Source of the DNA: an uncultured Brachyspira sp.
Lineage (GTDB): Bacteria; Spirochaetota; Brachyspiria; Brachyspirales; Brachyspiraceae
Direction: 5' to 3'
NCBI RefSeq assembly: GCF_934747485.1
Contig: NZ_CAKVGN010000035.1
Location: 1-30,676 of the forward strand
DNA: 30,676 nt
The notes beneath the pieces were generated by a model. The model was not told the DNA's origin and ran no database searches. It saw only the letters and a list, made by a program, of their open reading frames with translations. A program made the translations under genes and the position numbers. Position 1 is the stretch's first letter, and each line of letters begins with the position of its first letter. Below, piece after piece: positions 24,799-30,676 of the stretch.

Positions 24799-25635
24799 TT
24801 ATTTTACCTCTAAATCTTTATATAGCTTATCTATTATATCATTATCAATATTTTCATCAAATTTACGTGCAAATAAATTATTATTAATATTGTTTTTTAT
24901 ATTCTCATAATCTTTCATTTTTAGATTAAATGGAGCTCCGCCATCCCATATAATATATCTAAGACAATCATTCACACAATTATCTTTAAACTTGCTATTG
25001 AGGAGTATTGATTGAAAATAAAACTCATCACTTCCCCAAGTATAATTAAATCTTTTAAGAAAGTTAGGATTTTTTTTCGTATAATCCAATATATATTTAA
25101 TAGCATCATTAGTTAAATTCCACCACTGCGAACCATAATAAATATTTTCCGGAGTAGTGCGTTTTATAGGCGGAAATTTAGATATTAATTCTCTTATATT
25201 TCTATGAAAAATTAGTCTATACAATTTACCAAAATTATAAGAATTTAATCTAAAACTCATTTCATTGTAAAAACCTTTATCATATTTTATATTTTTGAAA
25301 GATGTAAACTCTTTATCTTTATTTAAATCAAAAAAATCAATTATTTCTTTATTAGTTTTTAATGGAATATCTTGTCCGCTAATAAAAACATATCTGTCGT
25401 AATTATTTTTCACAGCCTCTTTAATTAAAAATAAAGTGGCAATGACTAAACTAACATCTCCGTGATAAGTTTTAAATCTTTTATAAATATTTACATTGTC
25501 AAAGCTTTCTATATTTAATTTATTTCTTTTATCTATATGCACATATAAATCAAAATCAGTTTTAAGATGATTAATTAACCTCATAATCTGATTGTGATTC
25601 TTATGTGCCAAGATTAAAATACAATTTTTATTCAT
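24799..25635 (-). CDS. GT14 (core-2/I-branching type) glycosyltransferase inside the ATP synthase cluster
   Basis: 278 residues. The family blocks are ILILAHKNHNQIMRLINHL at the start, FDLYVHIDKR, VFISGQDIPL, GSQWWNLTNDAIKYIL, GSDEFYFQSILLNS (its acidic residue is the likely catalytic base) and RYIIWDGGAPFNL. These match the Branch/core-2-I-GnT family (GT14), which adds a sugar, often GlcNAc or xylose, to a glycan. Unlike animal members there is no membrane anchor, so it should be cytoplasmic. The gene lies 2 nt after atpA and 1 nt before atpG, so it must be made from the same mRNA. Nothing in its composition marks it as a recent arrival. A role connected with ATP synthase is unproven. Confidence 0.85.
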   Translation of the reverse strand: MNKNCILILAHKNHNQIMRLINHLKTDFDLYVHIDKRNKLNIESFDNVNIYKRFKTYHGDVSLVIATLFLIKEAVKNNYDRYVFISGQDIPLKTNKEIIDFFDLNKDKEFTSFKNIKYDKGFYNEMSFRLNSYNFGKLYRLIFHRNIRELISKFPPIKRTTPENIYYGSQWWNLTNDAIKYILDYTKKNPNFLKRFNYTWGSDEFYFQSILLNSKFKDNCVNDCLRYIIWDGGAPFNLKMKDYENIKNNINNNLFARKFDENIDNDIIDKLYKDLEVK

Positions 25636-25637
25636 TA

Positions 25638-27137
25638 TTAGAATTTAGCCTTAAACTCTTCTATGATGCTGTTAAGTTCATCAACATTTTCAATATCTTT
25701 CTTTTCTTTTATGCTGTCTAATATATACTGCTTATTAGCTTTCATATATTGAAGAAGTCTCCATTCAAATTCAGGCACTCTTTCTAATTCCACATTATCC
25801 AAAAATCCCTTTGTAGCGGCAAACAATATAACAACTTGCTCCTCCATAGGTATTGGACTATATTGTTTTTGTTTTAGAAGCTCAACCATTTTAGCTCCTC
25901 TGTCTAATTGAGCTAAAGTAGCTTTATCAAGCCCTATACCAAGCTGAGAGAAAGCCTCAAGAGACCTATATGATGCCAAATCAAGCCTCAAAGTACCAGC
26001 AACTTTTTTCATAGCCTTAGTTTGAGCATTACCTCCTACACGTGAAACAGATATACCAACATCAATAGCAGGACGAACACCGCTCATAAATAAACTTGGA
26101 AGCAAATATATCTGTCCGTCTGTAATTGATATTACGTTTGTAGGAATGTATGCAGATACTTCATTGTCTTGAGTTTCAATGATAGGCAAGGCAGTTAGAG
26201 AACCTCCTCCTAATTCATCGCTCAATTTTGAAGCTCTTTCTAATAATCTTGAATGCAAATAAAATACGTCACCAGGAAAAGCTTCCCTTCCAGGAGGTCT
26301 TCTAAGAAGAAGTGATATTTGTCTGTATGCATTAGCCTGTTTGGATAAGTCATCATATATTATAAGAGTATCTTTTTTCTCTTCATACATAAAATATTCA
26401 GCCATCGCACAGCCTGCATAAGGAGCAATATATAGTAGCGGAGCAGAATCTGAAGCAGTAGCTGCAACTACTATAGTATAATCTAAAGCACCATGCTGTC
26501 TTAAAGTTTCAACAACACCCGCAACAGTAGAAGCCTTTTGACCTATAGCTACATATACGCATATAACACCAGTATCTTTTTGATTGATGATTGTATCAAG
26601 AGCAATAGATGTTTTACCAGTGCTTCTATCTCCAATAATAAGCTGTCTCTGTCCTCTTCCTATAGGTGTCATAGAATCTATTGCCTTTATACCAGTTTGA
26701 AGCGGTTGCTTTACAGCCTGCCTATATGCAATTCCCGGAGCAGGATATTCTATTACTCTTCTTTTGCTTGTAGTAATATCGCCCTTACCGTCTAAAGGAA
26801 CTCCCAAAGGATTAACAACTCTTCCTAAAAGCTCTTCCCCTACAGGAACTTCTAATATTCTTTTTAATCTGCTAACCTTACTTCCTTCTTTTATGCCGAC
26901 ATAGTCTCCTAATACAATAGCACCAATAGTCTCTTCTTCCAAGTTAAAAGCTATTCCTATAGCACCGCATTCAAATTTAATCATCTCATTAGCCATAATG
27001 TGCGGAAGTCCAACTATCCTTGCTATACCATCACCAACCTCTACTACAACTCCAACTTCATTAGGAGCAAAGTCTGCTTTGTAACTTTTAATCTCCTCTT
27101 TAAGTAAAGCAGCAATTTCATTAGCTTTTATATTCAT
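25638..27137 (-). CDS. atpA: ATP synthase alpha subunit
   Basis: 499 residues, slightly short of the usual 502-515. The nucleotide-binding P-loop is GDRSTGKT at 169-176. SVSRVGG carries the arginine that reaches into the beta-subunit catalytic site. VAGTLRLDLASYRSLEAFSQLG is a typical alpha C-terminal block, distinguishing it from beta. Alpha binds ATP non-catalytically and builds the F1 hexamer with beta, whose gene is absent from the window. It is 42 nt after the second delta gene and 2 nt before the GT14 gene. Confidence 0.97.
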   Translation of the reverse strand: MNIKANEIAALLKEEIKSYKADFAPNEVGVVVEVGDGIARIVGLPHIMANEMIKFECGAIGIAFNLEEETIGAIVLGDYVGIKEGSKVSRLKRILEVPVGEELLGRVVNPLGVPLDGKGDITTSKRRVIEYPAPGIAYRQAVKQPLQTGIKAIDSMTPIGRGQRQLIIGDRSTGKTSIALDTIINQKDTGVICVYVAIGQKASTVAGVVETLRQHGALDYTIVVAATASDSAPLLYIAPYAGCAMAEYFMYEEKKDTLIIYDDLSKQANAYRQISLLLRRPPGREAFPGDVFYLHSRLLERASKLSDELGGGSLTALPIIETQDNEVSAYIPTNVISITDGQIYLLPSLFMSGVRPAIDVGISVSRVGGNAQTKAMKKVAGTLRLDLASYRSLEAFSQLGIGLDKATLAQLDRGAKMVELLKQKQYSPIPMEEQVVILFAATKGFLDNVELERVPEFEWRLLQYMKANKQYILDSIKEKKDIENVDELNSIIEEFKAKF

Positions 27138-27179
27138 AAAATCTTTCCTTAAAAATTATTAGCAAAAATTATTCTATAA

Positions 27180-27806
27180 TTATTCTGCAAGAAGAGAATC
27201 TTTTAAACTGTCTAAAAGTCTCTTCATACTATAATCATATATAATATCTTCTATTTCAACTATAATACCGCCTATAATAGATTCATTAACATCAATGTAA
27301 AAATGAACATTCTTATTAACCATCTTTATAATATCTCTTTTCAATTCTTCAATATCTTCCAACTCTTTAGCAATCGTAATTCTTACAGATAATATATTAT
27401 AAAATTCATTACATAAGTTTTCATATTCTACTATTATAGCAGGCAAAATATTAAATAAATCTTTCTCTATTAGTATAGATAATAAATTAAGAGCTTCTGT
27501 AGAGATGTTGTTTTCATATACTCTTCTAATAACATCAACTCTCATGTTTCCATCTATAAAATTTGAAGTGAAAAAAGAAAAAGTATCCTTATCTTCAAAT
27601 AGAGATGAATAAATAATATCAAAATCTTTTTTAATAATATCTATTTTTTTTAATTCATTAGCCGCATCAAACATAGCCTTAGCATAGTTTTTAGCACTTG
27701 CCTCATTTTTTACTATACGCTTAAATCTAGCGGTTTTTTCTTTCTGAACTTCATTAAATATTTCAGTTTTTAAATTTTTAAAAATTTCGGCAGTTATAGG
27801 ATTCAT
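27180..27806 (-). CDS. atpH: ATP synthase delta subunit, second tandem copy
   Basis: 208 residues. From about residue 37 (AKNYAKAMFDAANEL) it follows the delta/OSCP family, ending in the diagnostic SIIGGIIVEIEDIIYDYSMKRLLDSL. A 35-residue basic N-terminal extension is extra compared with the normal length of about 180. Delta sits on top of F1 and ties it to the peripheral stalk b subunits. The ATG is preceded by AGAGGA. It lies 22 nt after another delta-like gene, so two related subunits are encoded in tandem. This copy keeps the canonical YAKA/AxFxAA N-terminal pattern better than the first. No b-delta fusion is present: atpF is separate. Confidence 0.88.
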   Translation of the reverse strand: MNPITAEIFKNLKTEIFNEVQKEKTARFKRIVKNEASAKNYAKAMFDAANELKKIDIIKKDFDIIYSSLFEDKDTFSFFTSNFIDGNMRVDVIRRVYENNISTEALNLLSILIEKDLFNILPAIIVEYENLCNEFYNILSVRITIAKELEDIEELKRDIIKMVNKNVHFYIDVNESIIGGIIVEIEDIIYDYSMKRLLDSLKDSLLAE

Positions 27807-27828
27807 ATTTTCCTCTATAAGCTAATTA

Positions 27829-28362
27829 TTAAACAAATCTATTTTTCATCATGTTTATTTGATTCTTTATACTATAATCATAAACCGTATCGCCAATATT
27901 AACTATTATACCGCCTATTAAAGTATCATCTGTTTCTATAACATAATCTATTTTTTTATCAGAAAATGATTTTATAGTATCTATTATTTTTTTTACAGCC
28001 TCTTCTTTTATGCTGCATGCACAAATAATTTTTACTCTAACAGTATTATTGTGTTCATCAAGCATCTTGCCGTAAATATCTACTATATTTGACAACTCAT
28101 TTATAATCTCATTTTCTATTAGTATGCTGATAAAAGAGAAAACCTCTTTAGAAAATATAGGTTTTAACTTTTTTTCTATAAGTTTAATTTTTTCTCTTTT
28201 ATCTATTGTCTTATCAGCGAAATATTTTTTTATTTCTTCATCTTCAAATAATTTACAGCATTCTTTAAGCTCATTATATGTTTCATTTATTAAAGCAACT
28301 TCTTTAGCTATATTAAATATAGCATTAGCAGCCGGCGTCAATAATTTTTCATCATTATTCAT
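27829..28362 (-). CDS. atpH: ATP synthase delta subunit, first tandem copy
   Basis: 177 residues, normal delta length. The N-terminal half is a divergent helical bundle (ANAIFNIAKEVALINETYNEL) with the family pattern through KKLKPIFSKEVFSFISILIENEIINEL. The C-terminus, TLIGGIIVNIGDTVYDYSIKNQINMM, is the delta signature. It occupies the usual atpH place directly after atpF (34 nt). Both copies are intact and differ widely from one another, so the duplication is old rather than a recent tandem repeat. Whether both enter one complex, or one replaces the other under some condition, cannot be told from sequence. Confidence 0.85.
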   Translation of the reverse strand: MNNDEKLLTPAANAIFNIAKEVALINETYNELKECCKLFEDEEIKKYFADKTIDKREKIKLIEKKLKPIFSKEVFSFISILIENEIINELSNIVDIYGKMLDEHNNTVRVKIICACSIKEEAVKKIIDTIKSFSDKKIDYVIETDDTLIGGIIVNIGDTVYDYSIKNQINMMKNRFV

Positions 28363-28396
28363 TTTAATAAAGCCCTATTTTTATAGAGATACATAT

Positions 28397-28897
28397 TTAT
28401 TTATTGTTTTCTTTTTCAAAATTATTTACAAACTCGTTTATTAAAGCCTGATTATCATCTTTATCTATATTTCTTTTTAATATAGTTTCAGCCATAACAA
28501 CAGCAATATCCACAGCCTGTTTTCTCACATTTCCCATAGCCTCATCTTTAGCTCTATCAATTTCAGAGAGTATTTTGTTTTTATGGGACTCAGCCTCTTC
28601 ACGAGCATTGCCGATAATTTTATCTCTAACCCTATTAGCCTCAATCCTAGCATTTTCTATTATAGAACTAGCCTCTGCCTTAGCATTATCTATTTGTTCC
28701 CTATATGCAGCCAAAGATTTCTTAGCATTTTCCCTAGTTTTTTCTGCTTCTTCCAAGTCCTCTTGTATCTTATCTGCACGTGCATTTAACCCTTTAAGAA
28801 TAATCTTCCAAGTAGAAGCTCCAAGTACAGCAAGAACTAGTAAAAATGTAATCCAAGTCCATATAATAATACCCGGATCTATTTTTAAAAGTGCCAT
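28397..28897 (-). CDS. atpF: ATP synthase b subunit
   Basis: 166 residues, the usual length. A single N-terminal membrane helix (IIIWTWITFLLVLAVLGASTWKIIL) is followed by a long charged helix (DKIQEDLEEAEKTRENAKKSL and onward) that dimerises as the peripheral stalk, with a C-terminal part that meets delta. A G-rich ribosome site (GGGGG, 9 nt) precedes the ATG. Only one b gene is present, so the stalk is presumably a b homodimer. Confidence 0.95.
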   Translation of the reverse strand: MALLKIDPGIIIWTWITFLLVLAVLGASTWKIILKGLNARADKIQEDLEEAEKTRENAKKSLAAYREQIDNAKAEASSIIENARIEANRVRDKIIGNAREEAESHKNKILSEIDRAKDEAMGNVRKQAVDIAVVMAETILKRNIDKDDNQALINEFVNNFEKENNK

Positions 28898-28938
28898 AGG
28901 TATTTACCCCCATTTATTATAATCAATACTCTTAAATA

Positions 28939-29160
28939 TTACTTTGTAAATAAAGCTAAAATACATATAACTAAAGCAAATAAACCAACACCTTCTATTA
29001 AAGCAGCAGAAATAAGCATAGCTGTTTGTATCTTACCAGAAGCTTCAGGCTGTCTAGCAATACCTTCAACTGCTCTCGAACCTATAAAACCTATACCCAA
29101 ACCAACTCCAATAGCTGCAAGTCCTGCTCCTATAGTAGCTCCTATTATAGCAAATTCCAT
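28939..29160 (-). CDS. atpE: ATP synthase c subunit
   Basis: 73 residues forming a two-helix hairpin of the rotor ring. The first helix is glycine-rich (GAGLAAIGVGLGIGFIGS). The polar loop is R36-Q37-P38-E39. The ion-binding carboxylate is Glu56 in ALIEGVGLFALV. The residues that mark Na+-binding c subunits (Gln in helix 1, then E-S/T and a nearby Tyr in helix 2) are not present; here it reads E-G-V-G-L-F. A proton-driven ring is therefore the better inference. AAGGAG lies 7 nt before the ATG. Confidence 0.96.
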   Translation of the reverse strand: MEFAIIGATIGAGLAAIGVGLGIGFIGSRAVEGIARQPEASGKIQTAMLISAALIEGVGLFALVICILALFTK

Positions 29161-29200
29161 TTTTTTACTCCTTTATTAAAAAATATAATTTAATTTATAA

Positions 29201-30109
29201 TTAATGCTCATCGCTAATGGCAATCTGTATATAAACCGCCGATAACAATGAGAATATATAAGCTTGTAAAACAGCAACAAACATCTCAAGTACATATATA
29301 AAACTCAAGAATAATACCGCAAAAGGCGAAACCAATAAACTTCCAGACATAATGATAAGATAAGGTATTACTATCATCATTATATGTCCGCCTGTGATGT
29401 TCGCAAACAAACGTATCGTTAAAGCGAATGCACGGTTAAACAAAGTGATAAACTCTAAAACCCATATTATAGGTATTAAAGGTATTGGAAGACCTTTTGG
29501 TACTAATTTTACCCAATATTTTATTATTCCTTTCTTTCTTATTCCTGCGAATATGTAGACAATAAATACTAATAAGGCAATAGCACCGGTAAAACCAATA
29601 TTAGCTCCTAAACCGCCTGCCAAATAAGCATAATGACCATCTTCTGTGGGTACTCTCAATAAAGCAGGTAAAAGACCTAAAAGATTAGAAAAAAGTACAA
29701 ACAAAAATACAGTCAAACAAAAAGGCACATATTTTTTACCTTCTTCTCCCAAAGCTGCCCCTATGACATCTTTGTTCATATAGTCTATTATAATTTCTAA
29801 TATGTTTTGCAAATATGTTGGCTTATTAAAAGGTCTTTTTAGTTTATGAGCCAAATATTTCATACTAAGTATTGATAAAATACCTGCTACTGTTACCAAA
29901 ATAATATGTTTTGTTATTTTAAAATCAAAATCTATATAATGTCCTAATTTTATTGGAATGGTAAGAAAGGGATGTTCTGTATTATCTCCTATCTCTTCCA
30001 TAATATAGTCATTAATGCTTATAGAAGCATATGCATGGCTATTTGAAAAAACACTAAAACAAATTAAAAACATTATAAAAACATTTCTAATAAAAATTAA
30101 TCTATTCAT
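29201..30109 (-). CDS. atpB: ATP synthase a subunit
   Basis: 302 residues, longer than the usual 230-270 because of an N-terminal stretch that looks like a signal sequence (FIRNVFIMFLICFSVFSNSHA). Five or so membrane helices follow. The essential arginine is in ALTIRLFANITGGH, the hallmark of subunit a, which forms the proton half-channels next to the c ring. It is first in the ATP synthase cluster, 40 nt before atpE. No atpI is upstream; a STAS-domain gene is there instead, 67 nt away. The ribosome site is weak. Confidence 0.95.
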   Translation of the reverse strand: MNRLIFIRNVFIMFLICFSVFSNSHAYASISINDYIMEEIGDNTEHPFLTIPIKLGHYIDFDFKITKHIILVTVAGILSILSMKYLAHKLKRPFNKPTYLQNILEIIIDYMNKDVIGAALGEEGKKYVPFCLTVFLFVLFSNLLGLLPALLRVPTEDGHYAYLAGGLGANIGFTGAIALLVFIVYIFAGIRKKGIIKYWVKLVPKGLPIPLIPIIWVLEFITLFNRAFALTIRLFANITGGHIMMIVIPYLIIMSGSLLVSPFAVLFLSFIYVLEMFVAVLQAYIFSLLSAVYIQIAISDEH

Positions 30110-30176
30110 AAGTTCTTTTCTTTAATATAATTTGATATTAATTGTATAACTATTAAATAAAAAATCAAGAATTATT

Positions 30177-30512
30177 TTACAACTTTTCTAAAGCTTCTGA
30201 TACTGTATTAAATATAGGAAAGAAGCTAATTATTTTAGTTAATTCAAAAACTTTTCTCACATTTTCTGTAATTTTAACTATTCCTATTTTTCCATTTACT
30301 TTTTTGAAATGCCCCATTTCAAATACAAAAACTCCTATTCCGCTGCTGTCTATATAATATACATCTTCCATATCTATAATGATTCTTTTTGCACCGAAGT
30401 CTATTTGAGAATTTATAGCATCTTTTACATCAGTAGAGCTATAAACATCAATATCTCCAACTAATTTTATTACAGAAGTATTATTTTCTAATTCTTCAAT
30501 ACTTATATCCAT
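30177..30512 (-). CDS. STAS-domain anti-sigma factor antagonist-like protein
   Basis: 111 residues, a complete single STAS domain. The start MDISIEELENN is chosen because GGAG lies 8 nt upstream; longer frames add an unlikely hydrophobic tail. IKLVGDIDVYSSTDVKDAI and YYIDSSGIGVFV match SpoIIAA/RsbV-type anti-anti-sigma factors. The DSSG motif contains the serine that a kinase-type anti-sigma factor phosphorylates. No such kinase is in the window. Proteins of this kind in spirochaetes can also act in stress or motility signalling. It lies upstream of atpB on the same strand and may be co-transcribed with it. Confidence 0.88.
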   Translation of the reverse strand: MDISIEELENNTSVIKLVGDIDVYSSTDVKDAINSQIDFGAKRIIIDMEDVYYIDSSGIGVFVFEMGHFKKVNGKIGIVKITENVRKVFELTKIISFFPIFNTVSEALEKL

Positions 30513-30543
30513 TGTAAAAACTCCAATAAAATTGTATAAAATT

Positions 30544-30572
30544 ATATATATAAAAATTAACATATATGACAA
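30544..30572 (-). promoter_or_regulatory. Possible promoter of the STAS gene
   Basis: On the minus strand, TTGTCA (30572-30567), 17 nt, ATATAT (30549-30544). The -10 match is poor, and such boxes are frequent in this AT-rich DNA. Confidence 0.35.
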
Positions 30573-30607
30573 TTTTTTACAACAATATTTTAAAAACACT
30601 TTTGTTT

Positions 30608-30659
30608 AGGAGCCATACATATTGCACGTTTTTTAGTTTAAAAAAAGCAGGTATTCCTT
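30608..30659. repeat. Element shared with left end of window (copy 2)
   Basis: Read on the minus strand, AAGGAATACCT (30659-30649) is followed by 22 nt and then TGCAATATGTATGGCTCCT (30626-30608). The second block matches copy 1 (51-69) at 18 of 19 positions; the first matches 37-47 at 10 of 11. It lies upstream of the STAS gene's possible promoter. Confidence 0.45.
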
Positions 30660-30676
30660 ATAATTTAATTAACTAA

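Noticed and set aside
28939..29160. Na+-coupled ATP synthase
   Set aside because: The c subunit lacks the Gln and Glu-Ser/Thr...Tyr ligand set of Na+-binding rings, so proton coupling is more likely despite the nhaC gene in the same window.
1..30676. CRISPR array, prophage, insertion sequence, tRNA or rRNA
   Set aside because: I found no regularly spaced repeats, transposase or phage genes, cloverleaf folds or rRNA-like stretches on either strand.

Overview
This is a very AT-rich bacterial chromosomal window. The gene set, the extreme A/T bias and the lack of the usual atp gene order point to an anaerobic intestinal spirochaete, most likely Brachyspira. That assignment is inferred from recognised families and general composition, not from a database search. 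No rRNA, tRNA, CRISPR array, transposase or phage gene was seen.

Layout. Positions 1-5240 are on the minus strand: an operon-like trio (NhaC-type Na+/H+ antiporter, a long coiled-coil protein with a C-terminal J domain, a von Willebrand A protein) ending at a good terminator, and behind it a YoeB-type toxin with an unusual 167-residue partner gene under a promoter with a palindromic operator. Positions 5418-7225 are on the plus strand: an LPP20/FlgT-like lipoprotein and queH (queuosine synthesis). A structured, locally GC-rich non-coding stretch (7226-7606) follows. Then come an orphan D12-class adenine methyltransferase (minus) and a three-domain PTS glucose-family transporter EIICBA (minus). 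Positions 11913-14339 (plus) hold a membrane-anchored TPR protein and an XPB-like helicase. Positions 14340-16394 hold, on the minus strand, a candidate small RNA, a GT2 glycosyltransferase and an AhpD-like protein.

Positions 16618-22849 (plus) hold an S55-family (SpoIVB-like) exported peptidase overlapping an exported beta-propeller protein, two small zinc-binding proteins, then pyrH and floA. A HisC-like aminotransferase that has lost its PLP lysine follows. It converges on an ATP synthase cluster on the minus strand (30109 down to 23916): atpB-atpE-atpF-delta-delta-atpA-[GT14 glycosyltransferase]-atpG. The cluster is odd in three ways: two tandem delta subunits, a glycosyltransferase gene packed between alpha and gamma with 1-2 nt gaps, and no beta (atpD) or epsilon (atpC) gene after gamma. 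A STAS-domain protein lies just upstream of atpB.

The most interesting observations are the rearranged ATP synthase cluster with its embedded glycosyltransferase, the aminotransferase pseudoenzyme, the toxin with a non-canonical partner and palindromic operator, two dispersed hairpins with compensatory stem changes, a structured non-coding island, and an element shared by the two ends of the window.
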